DNA of 64,000 bases from Candidatus Gastranaerophilales bacterium (GTDB lineage: Bacteria > Cyanobacteriota > Vampirovibrionia > Gastranaerophilales > Gastranaerophilaceae). The notes under the pieces were generated by a model that searched no databases, was not told the origin of the DNA, and saw only the letters and a program-made list of their open reading frames with translations. The stretch's first letter is position 1, and every line of letters starts with the position of its first letter. The DNA is taken from assembly GCA_944324425.1 (NCBI GenBank), contig CALUWE010000001.1, positions 1 through 64,000 of the forward strand. Reading direction: 5' to 3'. Below, in pieces: positions 47,401 through 53,808 of the stretch. A program made the translations under genes and the position numbers.

Positions 47401-50400
47401 ATCGCTAGTACTTGTTTTTGTAACGCCTGCACCTATTGCAACTTGAATGTTATCATTGTTTTCTTCTGCCAAAATATTTAAAAGGTTGTCGCCATCGCCT
47501 GTAAAAGTAACATCAGCACCATTTATTAAGGATTGAGTTTGGTTATTATTTTCTATTAAATTAACCGCTGCACCGGCACCCACTGTTGAAGCATTTGCAA
47601 CACCCCCACCAATATTCAGCACATTTGTTTCTTGGTTTGCTTCAACATTAAGATTGTTTTTAACGGTAATTTTTGCATTGCCAACTTCCGCTTTAACATT
47701 AGAATTATTCAAATGAACATTAACAGAGCCTGCAGCAGCAGCTGACATATTATTTGATGCTTTTTTAGTATTGTCTAAATTTGCTTTTTCATTGCCTAAA
47801 GAACCTTGATATTTAACGCTGTTACCGCTTGAATCCTTTAAAACGTTTCCTTTTCCGTCATGGTATTGGCCGTTTAAATCGGTTACATATTCTTTGCCAT
47901 CAACTTTAATAATGGGTCTTCCGTGCTGATCTAATTTTTGAGAAGTTTTAGATGCACTATCTGCTTTTGCTAACATTTCATCTGCTTTTGTTGCAGAATT
48001 GCTTGTTTTATCCTGCCAAGAATTTAAAAGGTTTGTTTTGCCGTTTGCAGATTGAGTTGAAGCTGAAGAACTGTCGCCTTTATCTTTTTTAAGTTTTACA
48101 CCGCCTGCAAATGCACCTGCCAAAGCTAAATTTAATGTTTGATTTAAAGTGTCTGCTTTAACATTCAAATCATTATTAAGAGTAATTTCAGCATTATCTG
48201 CAATAAGAGCGTTAACTTCTTTTTGAATATCTGAAACTACAACTGATGCGCCAATTGCAACACCGCTTGAGCTTGTTTGTGAAGGGTCGCTTGTTGTGCC
48301 TTTTTGGTTCGAAAGTGCACCTGTTATTGTAATATTTGAAATACCATCCGTAATGTCAACAGGGGAATCTACCGCAATTAAGCCTGTTTTTTCATCTAAT
48401 TCCAAAAATCTTCTTATTTGAGGTGATGATAAGTCAACATCATCTGTAATGATTTGATCTTCTTCATTTTCAAAAGGATCTGTTATAAATTGGTCAAAAG
48501 ACCTTTTTGCCGTTGAAATTGAAGCCTTTCCTGCAGTTACATCCAAATTATTAGCACTTATTATGGTATTATTGCCTATTGAAGATTCAGTTGTTCCTTT
48601 TAATTCTTGAACAACTGTGCTGCCTGAAAAAGCAAGCCCTTGTTTTGTTGAGCTTCCTGTTATTGCGGCGTTAATATATGATTGTTGATTAGCAGAATTA
48701 ACTTTAACATCGCTTTTTGAATCAATAACAACATTTTCACCTATTTGTGCTTTTGCGTTATTAGTTACATAAGTTACAATGCCGCTTCCGCCAACACCGC
48801 TTGATTCACCGGTTGCACCTGAAATTTTCCATAGTTTTGATAAATCACCGGAAGCGTTATTTTGTATAATTTTATTTGCTGCATTAACTACAACATTTCC
48901 TGTTTCTGTAATTTGTGCACCATTGCCTATTCTTGCAATCGTATCGTTTACAACTTCAGAATACACAAATGAGCCTGCAAGGCCTACTCCGCCATCTTTC
49001 ACTTTTGAAGAACTTTGCGCCCAGTTATTTGTAAAGCCTTTCAAGCCAAGATGCGAAATGGCACCGGATTGTTTCAAACCAAGTTTTATATCTTTAATAT
49101 CAGCTAAAATTTCTGCTGAAGTATCACCAAACATTGCTTTAAGGCCGGTTAAATCCCAAGGAGCATTTGTATTAAGTTCAAATGAACTTACATTATCAGC
49201 TAAAGCGCCATCCGGCAAAACCAAATCTGTTCCAAGTTGTGCCAAACTCAAAAGAAATTCAAAAGTGGCCTCATTCATTGGTTGTTCTGTTGTAGCGTTT
49301 ACATTAAGACCATTTGCAGCTTTTATTTTTGCTGAATTTGTGCCGTCTGTATCTTCAATTTGTGCTTTTGCACTGTTATTTTGTTCATTTACAATAACTG
49401 CAACCCCCGGAGCAGGAACATAACTTGCTGTTTTATTATCGCTTGCTTTTGCAGTTGCACCGTTTATTGTCATATCAACTATATTTGAATTAATGTTGAC
49501 TTTATTTGCAGTTATATCTGCTTGATTGCCAACTGTTGCAGTCGCATTGTTGTTAACAGTATTAACAACAACCGAACCGCTTGCATTTGGGGCAGCATCT
49601 GCAATAAAGGTGCCCAACAAACCGCTTATTTTGCTTTGAATTTGTTCAACAGCTTTTTGAGCCTTTCCAATCATAGTGCCTTTTAACCCTGAATTAATTG
49701 CGCTATCCAATGCGCCACTTTTGGGTTCAGAAACAGAAGCGGTTGAGTTAATTGATGCAACATGGAGATTTTGCGCATTAACGTTTACATCGCCATTTGC
49801 ATTTATTTTATTGTTTATTTTTGCTTCGGTATTAATATCTGCATTTCTGATTGCAGCCGCTATTGAAAATGAAGGGAGAGAATCATCAGGAAACATGGTT
49901 GTTTTTGCAGCCATGTTAATAAAATCGTTTGTAACATTTACCGCGTTAACATTAATGTTATTTGCCGTAATTTTTGCACCGTTTTCAATTACTGCTTTTG
50001 TGTCTGCTTCGGTTGTTGTGTTTAAAATAATAACCTGCCAATTAGGCATAATTGCCTGATCCAGCATTGTGGTAACGTTTTTTATCTTCGCCCAAAGTGT
50101 ATTTTTTGAAGTTGCATTTGCAACAAAATCATTGCTTGCTTCAATTACGGCGCCATTTTGAACAACAACGTCTGCTTGGGTTTTTGTGCCGAGCGCATAA
50201 TACATTTCCGCAATATCTGCAACTTGAACTTTTTTTGTATATTTCAAAGGGGCAACTTTTATATTTGATGTTGCAATTGCAATTGCATTTAATAAAACAT
50301 CGCCTGATGCATATAATTCAGCGCCATCACCTATTGTTACTGTTGCTTTAGACCTTGCGCCTTCCCAGTTTGCATATCCATTTGAAAGCAACTGCCCCAA

Positions 50401-51582
50401 AACCGTAGAATCAGGATTTGTAATATAGTTAAGTGAAGGAGCACCTTTTTTTGCATCGTAAACAACCTTTGTTGTTGCAGAAACATCTATATCATGGGCT
50501 TTTAAAATTGCATCTTCTATTATGACAGATGAAGCATTGTTTTCAAAAGAATCAGGGTTAACAAAAGCATCATCCGGCTTTTGAATTATGCCGTTTGCAA
50601 GCATATTTTCTATAGTTTGGCCATTTTCTTCATTCAAACCTTCAGAGGGAATATCAGATTCTTTTATATCTTCATTTGTAATATTTTTTATAGATTGCGC
50701 TTTGACTATTATGTTCCCTTGCTTGTCAAAAGCGTTTGCATTTTTTTCATCCGTATTTACAAGAGCATTAAATAAATTATTAGCGGCTTCGACTGTTGTT
50801 AATTTAATATTTGCATTATTAAAATTTTTGTTTACACCTGCAAGAATACCGGCCTTTTGTGCATTTGGGTTGTTTGGGTCTTTTCTTACGGTAATATTTT
50901 TACCTACAAGTTCAACATTTCCTCTTGAAATAATTTTGCCGTTAACATCAATATTCCCTTGTTGGTCGCCATTTTTTAAAGTTACATTGATGTCGTAATC
51001 CGCTTGTTCGGCATCTGTTCTTGTTACAGTTTGATAGTTTTCATTTATATAAGAATCATTGACAATATTTAAAACCGGTTCGTATTGGCCATTAGTAGTG
51101 TTTAATTGATAATATCTGCCTCTAACTGATTCATAGTTTGCCCGAGTAGGCGCAATTGCAGTTAAGGCACCTACATTTAAAACACCCGAAGCACCAATCA
51201 CCATGCCTTGCGGAGAAACAAAAATAGCATGCCCGCCTATATCGCCATTGCTTAAAACGCCGTTTAAAAGGCCATTTATTATGATTTGATTATCTACAAG
51301 GTTTACGAATTTTTCAACAGGGATTTGGCCGTTTTTTACAAGAAAAATAAGGTTTGCAATGTCACCTTGACTAAGGTTAAAATTTTCATAGTGTCTAAAA
51401 CCCATATCGCCATGGACAAATTCAGGGTGAATATCATAATGGCCTGTGCCTTGCGTTGGATTAATGCCTGATATATCTGTTGCTAAAACAGGAATGCATA
51501 AAGTTTGTTGAAATAAAAACAACAGGGTTAACATGCCTGTTATATATTTTTTGCAACCCTTATTATTGACACTTCTTCCCAT
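35419..51582 (-). CDS. Giant TpsA-type filamentous adhesin with C-terminal PilZ domain
   Basis: 5387 residues in one unbroken frame. A signal peptide (cleavage predicted after Ala34) is followed by a TPS secretion domain (about 36-175) with FNLSQGDIANL, the IIINGLLNG turn and FVSPQG (121-126); this resembles the LktA-like filamentous adhesins. Residues ~180-3600 are Asn/Ala/Gly-rich beta-helix-type repeats (pattern: NIDVNANNT...AKIGNNSTIN...). Residues about 3680-3900 form a coiled-coil segment, and about 4270-4640 a regular ~24-residue module. A PilZ domain occupies 5271-5375. The SD AAGG precedes the ATG at 51582. Its likely exporter is the divergent TpsB gene. It should extend as a long surface fibre for adhesion or aggregation. 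The PilZ domain is unexpected for a secreted protein. Confidence 0.93.
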   Translation of the reverse strand: MGRSVNNKGCKKYITGMLTLLFLFQQTLCIPVLATDISGINPTQGTGHYDIHPEFVHGDMGFRHYENFNLSQGDIANLIFLVKNGQIPVEKFVNLVDNQIIINGLLNGVLSNGDIGGHAIFVSPQGMVIGASGVLNVGALTAIAPTRANYESVRGRYYQLNTTNGQYEPVLNIVNDSYINENYQTVTRTDAEQADYDINVTLKNGDQQGNIDVNGKIISRGNVELVGKNITVRKDPNNPNAQKAGILAGVNKNFNNANIKLTTVEAANNLFNALVNTDEKNANAFDKQGNIIVKAQSIKNITNEDIKESDIPSEGLNEENGQTIENMLANGIIQKPDDAFVNPDSFENNASSVIIEDAILKAHDIDVSATTKVVYDAKKGAPSLNYITNPDSTVLGQLLSNGYANWEGARSKATVTIGDGAELYASGDVLLNAIAIATSNIKVAPLKYTKKVQVADIAEMYYALGTKTQADVVVQNGAVIEASNDFVANATSKNTLWAKIKNVTTMLDQAIMPNWQVIILNTTTEADTKAVIENGAKITANNINVNAVNVTNDFINMAAKTTMFPDDSLPSFSIAAAIRNADINTEAKINNKINANGDVNVNAQNLHVASINSTASVSEPKSGALDSAINSGLKGTMIGKAQKAVEQIQSKISGLLGTFIADAAPNASGSVVVNTVNNNATATVGNQADITANKVNINSNIVDMTINGATAKASDNKTASYVPAPGVAVIVNEQNNSAKAQIEDTDGTNSAKIKAANGLNVNATTEQPMNEATFEFLLSLAQLGTDLVLPDGALADNVSSFELNTNAPWDLTGLKAMFGDTSAEILADIKDIKLGLKQSGAISHLGLKGFTNNWAQSSSKVKDGGVGLAGSFVYSEVVNDTIARIGNGAQITETGNVVVNAANKIIQNNASGDLSKLWKISGATGESSGVGGSGIVTYVTNNAKAQIGENVVIDSKSDVKVNSANQQSYINAAITGSSTKQGLAFSGSTVVQELKGTTESSIGNNTIISANNLDVTAGKASISTAKRSFDQFITDPFENEEDQIITDDVDLSSPQIRRFLELDEKTGLIAVDSPVDITDGISNITITGALSNQKGTTSDPSQTSSSGVAIGASVVVSDIQKEVNALIADNAEITLNNDLNVKADTLNQTLNLALAGAFAGGVKLKKDKGDSSSASTQSANGKTNLLNSWQDKTSNSATKADEMLAKADSASKTSQKLDQHGRPIIKVDGKEYVTDLNGQYHDGKGNVLKDSSGNSVKYQGSLGNEKANLDNTKKASNNMSAAAAGSVNVHLNNSNVKAEVGNAKITVKNNLNVEANQETNVLNIGGGVANASTVGAGAAVNLIENNNQTQSLINGADVTFTGDGDNLLNILAEENNDNIQVAIGAGVTKTSTSDTATQVSAGGSFNTDILTNKVIAEANNIKVKQSNGINNIDVNVDAENHSTSYKGAGGLSVNVAQAGNTSVGAGMGGNLNLITKETKAQITNDSDIKNSKSVKVTANKDKNQKTEDLISVGVGGAVIAGAQSGYTFQGAMGTDVVNNTISAIVDNSTIGSTGNLDVIDNSTIDSTGDLDVVANNNFNNGNIAGALGFSSAATGVGVGVGAIVNVINNNIQAAISNNSDIKNASNVNVETSNNEDLKFLAINMGIQTGSGIPASANGIVNVVNNNIISSIESSTVNNSGLTNVIADYDNSIQGITFVGAGSNSGVATISANVLSNVLSSDNVAQIKGSNVTSSGKLTVQSTTDETIDVIPVAAAISGSSTVTGAANVGVNVVSNSTSAKIDKNDSGKKSTISANNIDVVASDNTKSSSRGGTIAASGGTATVGGAILADVYTKNVDAHIDNATIQNGGNVKVDASAKNIFGAENPNEITLGSLTNKVQNGEDITNSDGFENWDMTYDIAGSNTAGISGSLISKTVVNEVNSYIGSNVEIQNAGNIDVLASNKTVADVIVGNITGATTAAVGGSVFSNVNSADVNAYIANGAKIDTISNVGNIKVDAVSSQIYKSIMFIIGAAGTAAVNGSINSNIIANSTNAYIGNNTTIKSNGTLDVLAGDTMDVETLNLGVNAAGTAAVGGAVFVDVLANKVNAIVGNNSTGGQKQGEISVGKDVNIKANDAQNFKANIALVAASGTVAVDGVAVSNTMASEVNAGIQDTTLKTSNGSINVEANNDFNKDKETNGIGSLFNKDTINQSDVAALMPLVGIVNASGSGTASVGANVIANVVSTAVNAYVNNATVSTTNGLNVEANSTMNTYDAIISTTFATTAGVGLAGVNNIYSGETKALVQNSTVEKGNVKVSANDTFNLNSVVFSVAAAVGAGASVSAIENANIIENSVIANVINSNILNADSVNVNAQNSVYINDILAAASIANTGAGVNVIPVINQFTGKTEAKIEGGSVNNAATSLSAKTKANVNAGIAGVSAAIASASIGGYTIANIFDNDIYATINGTELTNAKSTSLIAESDIDILNGLASGGLTGIGVSGLANVLVNTINNNVGANISNSSIKDGSISTSAKQDSNINNNAYAVAGTVKGATAIVNTAVNVFENNLTSGIIDTSADNVSNISVVADSIENLTNTNMGVAAAGLGASIGANAIVNVIENTTKAYIDSKDKTINSTGSILVSSDDNILLNNKLGLISLAAGAIGAGVDVNVINNAVIAELLTNSNGQINANNLEVLANSTIGADNSIVSAAGGIAGIAANVVVNSFGSKVNFSNASELNSANINGSLGEINPNSNNIQYNKNGETKTASYNLTQGTTKEGTKATINGNVAATGKNSDGDAIKVAATNTLKGYNSDTFKISNTGVSVGGAAVGGNVLATDMKYKTNASIEGGKITANSGNVKIDANSTVKADIDVNQASVGLAGIQGGVGYFNNASETIAKAANSVINTKGNLTVNANSTDNIDIDVLSILGSVAGANVSVAVADTNNNVQSLVSGSVDIDANDVNINASNASNLASKLDTEQGGGLTVGVPVNRTKSNAITKALINATGTIDANNMNLIASSDGVNATTTMKMGSYSAITVDVANQGASVNSEFLAGIDNSNIKINNKGTTNILSGVKKSNNNQAASMKAEIKAQRTGFALVDVKVSNFNATVNSKTEAKLNTGNFTTNNLNIKSMADRDAVIGSNNTNIGAVEVQTLNMNATAKGSNTVNIAGNNTIIGNAIVELTDDADTNAQITNMQLSLVGAAVNESVSKVDTDTTININGTLAMSDMDVKSTVNRDTYNSIESNSGAIVAIVDVGVFKITTSTTGDSNVNIAANATNENYDNGLTVIANAVNTAESVTGENNKALAAISKNTSGNTLNASNNINVNGAKINSKGEFKLAATNENRVLMKRKSTQSGVYVNSGGSLYNDITSNSKVNIQNGSNINASDVNISSTAKIGTKGDENIAYTIRAAGGIVEKETNINNTVSQTSEVNVNNSTINATSDMNINVDTDSKFSQSLNASGSGFVANVDGFSNLTVTNNNKFNVLNNATVSADTLNIALDSSNELTNNVNLDASHFGFRDIDGKSNITLTINNTIDNKGHIKADTLAQFDFMKKSTNILDQDVKVKVDAAIPTSAVDGLVKYTVNNHMNVAKDADIISNKDVIVNYLSGNNKITSDMVEDLTCRILFGIPIHVVNRYSRISQNVSNSLQLDGVIKAGIAAQRYMYIDKDGNIDMDKLKGFMQDEYKLVNASNVSGEQLTQDTIKGLEGEVDKLQEKIDELKAQADKNDALIAEYKTSLNELTSLLNNINNAISVTDAQNQFKSEVQNAVVGEGENKISQELFDKIWEKANPNKDTGAENTASITEVAKEVLNGEENLDKKVSAIETAYNAANGKFSTKTIDGYEYSLYNGKILLGNDDKAKTDAINNLTAGKNELASVIADFENANKGYKESLETLNDSLTSVNNQIAYLKENPLSDLVIKKAAVEFANLNIPSSKIEINGITKEENGKKVININGDGKFILASAGLGIDNYSNRDLIFKNIDLVNGYGPTGLIIDGTNYNHLANTTTPVADNVYLVTEGDIKGIVINNYFDHSNPLLSSPVASDIIFNGTVTLGGDPVKIWNESGDVIFNNILTSGSKDIVATQGNFEYNVPTTVFTLNSNDRIIAGQNVNINVQEAKINGTIKAGYGNRNLTITNDMLNNLIVDPNTGERNMVNLGGADKSPYLNATNNIKVLYKDNKLLVFNTKTEGGNVNITGKVTGNGKVTYTNGYATVNIDNQTDKQLVINGLENNRQNGSFANKGTITNVVNQGSNKATTKISSKGNIDILGQIKSGFGFINGDNVSELNISGQNGVKVEEKLSETGEIIATIDTYGNSSITNTGSSIVIDGIVQNTNGNLTTTNEGLGGTIINGTLKNTTGILTVTNKNGELLVNETGKVKSENGTIKLNNTTGTGTTIKGLVDGVNGDVEILNENGELLVDTLGIVQNTGNNLTVTNKGDGGATVSGLIKNTGNKLTLDNQNEKLYIDGSVENYGNNLEVKNSGSKGVEIEGIVKGDGNNSIVSVTNTNGNLTINENAEVSNESNEIADNLLVQNNSSGVLDIFGTIFNKNKGNTKVTNINQSATSEIKVNETGSITNTNGTLFVQNNGGLGITIDGLINNKLGATTVKNLNETNTSGILISTIGRIINDNGQINITNNGQKEAGIDVEGLINAINKDIVINNQNSNIEIGEYATDNDNYILANEGNIEINQTNGNILNGIIDPDTNNKNQNHDLGNPDHAYKTLINAGENLTITTNGGNIGKDTHNLENKESGFGINASTRDYTESINVNVKGKVKVDAKNNGNALVNLRAKNSDLKVNSIKSDGNVMLTAADWKQKDEETPNPNNEAYYRGYSIINAANNKNVANVEGRNISLISSNNIGENGNSFTYNQLENGTISAMAENDLYITGMGNNDNIWQLIAKRGNLGLDLSGNATIREITAGGTLKIVSKAANLTIYDLGKLTNLLGAEEDILYPHDKILMSTVVPDATEIHVLDINPATRIDPNDANSTLNIYNAYIEGKNDGTADVILRADNVIAHAYDAASSPVSNALRPNGFDAQDGRMYANDFTDPNAPKDLKASGFNTVGDGEKLVFDIQGVSPDNVKDAGGKEEQRNYKAQDVVQTIEIFDNPIGFKETVYKAKDVTLSLNSGENAPLDNRGMELLKFYTDNAYVDTKDLNLHMSDTFITNYAEFRNGNREGEPGGFYIDPENGYRWLTIVDNDYHRNIANDFGIPVTSQLYTKLTGSFALSMGNLIALETKAPVVHYNPYEVVNLPRTENSFYRLTYKDDKIQKTTTTPEFADIDKSTYKPTKREFIRFNVLEDSGIGLDKKKKQKTPRIIAIVDISRGGISVTHDGSLKVGERMVVSLSCHGMDVSPEVEVVRVTGNNAGMKFINLDKSTANKILYMNMFMAEKNDNLQTSSR
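35458..35772 (-). other. PilZ domain at the C-terminus of the adhesin
   Basis: Residues ~5271-5375. The c-di-GMP motif RxxxR is R5277-E-F-I-R5281 (KREFIRFNV) and DxSxxG is D5308-I-S5310-R-G-G5313 (VDISRGGISV). The remaining strands (VGERMVVSLSC, VEVVRVTGNNAGMKFINL) follow the PilZ barrel order and end in a helix (KSTANKILYMNMF). The match is by motif and pattern, not a database search. No start codon or gap suggests a separate gene. Confidence 0.85.
37650..38760 (-). repeat. Regular ~24-residue repeat module in the adhesin
   Basis: Residues about 4274-4644 repeat the pattern G-x-V-x-N-x-x-G-x-L-x-V-x-N-x-G-x-G-G-x-x-I-x-G-x-I, e.g. around GNLTTTNEGLGGTIINGTLK, NNLTVTNKGDGGATVSGLIK and NNLEVKNSGSKGVEIEGIVK. 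A right-handed beta-helix register is implied. Copies are divergent at DNA level. Confidence 0.7.
39880..40545 (-). other. Coiled-coil insertion in the adhesin
   Basis: Residues ~3680-3900 depart from the Asn/Gly-rich beta pattern: strongly helical, charged heptads such as LEGEVDKLQEKIDELKAQAD and ELASVIADFENANKGYKESL. It could be a stalk joint, an oligomerisation element or a region folded outside the fibre. Confidence 0.75.
46869..46952. repeat. 42-bp perfect-frame tandem duplication in the adhesin
   Basis: Two adjacent 42-bp units (46869-46910 and 46911-46952) differ at 3 positions. They encode DNSTIGSTGNLDVI and DNSTIDSTGDLDVV. A recent in-frame duplication within the beta-helix. Confidence 0.9.
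51078..51582 (-). other. Signal peptide and TPS secretion domain of the adhesin
   Basis: Residues 1-168. Hydrophobic signal core (ITGMLTLLFLFQQTL, cleavage near VLA-T), then the beta-helical TPS cap recognised by the POTRA domains of the TpsB partner. FNLSQGDIANL and FVSPQGMVIGASGVLNVGAL are the diagnostic strands. Confidence 0.85.
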
Positions 51583-51750
51583 AAAATACCCTTACTTCCA
51601 TACCTTTCTATATGCTAAAATAAGCGGGCAATTATTTCAGTTAAAACTAAAGAAATGTTAAAGTATCGTTACAAATATTAACAAAAGGCAATTGAAAAAT
51701 TGTTTTATATTATGATAAGCTTGGCAGTATTATAAAGAGAAAAAGATTTA

Positions 51751-53802
51751 ATGCGGAATAAAAAACAACATACCATGCTTTTAGCGTTGGTATTCTTGCT
51801 TTTAGTTGCGGACGGTGCGGTTTTTGCAGACCCTATAAATGGCGCGATTCCTGCAAATTTGAATTACGGCGGAGTGATTAACACTCACGACATGATGATT
51901 TTGAAAGAAAAACAAAGGCTTCTTGAAGAAGAAAGGGATTTTCAAAACTACCAAGAAAGAAAAAAAGGCAAAAAGAACAAAGAAAAAGTCATAGAAAATG
52001 CCCCTGATATTGATCAAACAGGAGCGGAAAAAATATATGATGCCGAAACTTCCAAAAAAATAAAGGAAGAAGAGGCTTTGCTTCAAAATAAAAAAAGTGA
52101 AAGAAAATTCTTTTTTTTTAAAAGAAAAAACAAAAAAGAATCCGATTCCGAAGTAAAAGTAAGTGATACAAAAGACGGAAGCGAAATTACAAAAACGGAA
52201 AAAGAAACCGTTGTAACGGCAGGGGTTGAAAAAACAGATATTGAAGACGGCAAAATTTATGTAAGGGCAGTTGCTGTTTCCAATTCTCAAATTTTAACGG
52301 ATGAAGAAATTCAAAGAATAACCGATATGGTTATAGGAAAACAAGTTACTATCGATGATCTTAACAGAATGATTATCGAATTTAATTATGTTTATGCAAC
52401 CAAAGGCTATGTAACGGCAAAAGCGTTTTTGCCCCCGCAGGAAATTAAAGAAGGGATTGTAAAAGTTAAGCTTGTTGAAGCAAAAGTCGGGCAAATAAAC
52501 ATTGAAAACAACAGATGGACAAGTGATTCTTACATTGAAAAAAGAATTTCCGCAAGAGAAGGCGAAATTTTTCAGATAGTTGAACTTGAAGAAGACATTG
52601 TTAAATTTAATAAATATAATGACGGCATTAAACTAAAAGCAAACCTTAAAAAAGGCGAAGAGCCTGAAACCACCGACATTGTGCTAAGTGCAGATGAAAA
52701 ATTCCCGTTTCACGTTAGAGGGCTTATGGATAATGCGGGAAGAAAAACAATCGGCGAATTAAGGGGCGGCTTAATGCTTTCTGCAGACAGCCTTTTTAAA
52801 CAGAGAGACAGATTTGCAATGGGCTCTTATGTGAGCCGCCACTCTGTTACCCCATTTGCGGATTATAACATTCCCGTTAACAAATATGACGGCAGAGTAG
52901 GCTTCCTTTTTTCATCCAGTATGGCTGAAATTGGCGAAGGACCTTATAAAATTTTCGACATTGAAAGCAGATCTTTTAACTATTCACTGTATTACACCCA
53001 CCCCCTTATAAGAAAACCGACATTTGAATTAACAAGCTATTCTGCGGTTAATTACAAATCGGCAACCACTTTATTTGGCGGGTATGAAATTAATAACGAT
53101 AAAATTACAAGCTTTGAAACATCCTTGAGTGCAAGGTTAGACACCAAATACGGTATTTGGTATTTAAACCAAGGGGTGTATCAGGCATTCCCCATTTTTG
53201 ACGAAGCCTCAAGATATTTTAAATATACAGGCAGCATTATAAGGCTGCATGATTTCGGCCACGGCATTGTGGGGCAATTAAGGGGAATGTATCAATATTC
53301 GCCAAAAGATGTTATGCCCTACATTGACCAATTTCAAGCAGGCGGTATTGCAAGCGTTAGGGGCTATTCAGAAGGGCTTTTGATCGGGCGTTCAGGGTAT
53401 GTTATAAGCGGAGAATTATTATTCCCAATCCTGCCGAGCAAAATTACCGTAAAAAAGAAAGATACCAAAGAAAAGAAAGTGTTCCCCTTCCTTGGCAAAT
53501 ATGTTAAAGGTATTGTGTTTGTAGACCACGCGGGCGTTTTCCCCTTTAAAGGCAAAGGCCCCGGCGCTCAAACGTATGACCAGAGCGACTATATGGTGAG
53601 TACAGGCCTTGGGCTTAGGGTTTCACTCCCTGGGGATATAACCGCAAGGCTGTATTGGGGTTTTCCTTTAATGCACAACCCGCATGAAACATATTACAGA
53701 AACCCAAGGTTCAGTTTTGAGCTTTCCTTCGCACCTGATTTTGATAAACTGCTCAAATTCAGGAAAACCTTGAAGAATAAAGAAAAACCCGAAGACCTGT
53801 AA
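51751..53802 (+). CDS. TpsB/ShlB-type outer-membrane secretion transporter
   Basis: 683 residues. Signal peptide with cleavage after Ala26 (LLLVADGAVFA), then an unusually long Lys/Glu-rich, probably disordered or coiled region (about 45-150, including two runs of Phe/Lys). A ShlB-type POTRA domain (about 160-240) has VRAVAVSNSQILTDEEIQRI and GKQVTIDDLNRMIIEFN, followed by a second POTRA-like region. The C-terminal 16-stranded barrel includes the VRGY motif (~536-539), the plug/lid signature of Omp85 two-partner transporters. It should secrete the divergent TpsA-type adhesin. Divergent rather than operonic placement is unusual. Confidence 0.92.
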   Translation: MRNKKQHTMLLALVFLLLVADGAVFADPINGAIPANLNYGGVINTHDMMILKEKQRLLEEERDFQNYQERKKGKKNKEKVIENAPDIDQTGAEKIYDAETSKKIKEEEALLQNKKSERKFFFFKRKNKKESDSEVKVSDTKDGSEITKTEKETVVTAGVEKTDIEDGKIYVRAVAVSNSQILTDEEIQRITDMVIGKQVTIDDLNRMIIEFNYVYATKGYVTAKAFLPPQEIKEGIVKVKLVEAKVGQINIENNRWTSDSYIEKRISAREGEIFQIVELEEDIVKFNKYNDGIKLKANLKKGEEPETTDIVLSADEKFPFHVRGLMDNAGRKTIGELRGGLMLSADSLFKQRDRFAMGSYVSRHSVTPFADYNIPVNKYDGRVGFLFSSSMAEIGEGPYKIFDIESRSFNYSLYYTHPLIRKPTFELTSYSAVNYKSATTLFGGYEINNDKITSFETSLSARLDTKYGIWYLNQGVYQAFPIFDEASRYFKYTGSIIRLHDFGHGIVGQLRGMYQYSPKDVMPYIDQFQAGGIASVRGYSEGLLIGRSGYVISGELLFPILPSKITVKKKDTKEKKVFPFLGKYVKGIVFVDHAGVFPFKGKGPGAQTYDQSDYMVSTGLGLRVSLPGDITARLYWGFPLMHNPHETYYRNPRFSFELSFAPDFDKLLKFRKTLKNKEKPEDL

Positions 53803-53808
53803 AAAGAT

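Noticed and set aside
48779-49423. Long plus-strand open frames inside the adhesin gene (also at 43376-43774, 37628-39247 and 50588-50998)
   Set aside because: They are antisense shadows of a repetitive, compositionally biased gene. They lack ribosome sites and show no recognisable domain; the minus-strand frame has clear domains.
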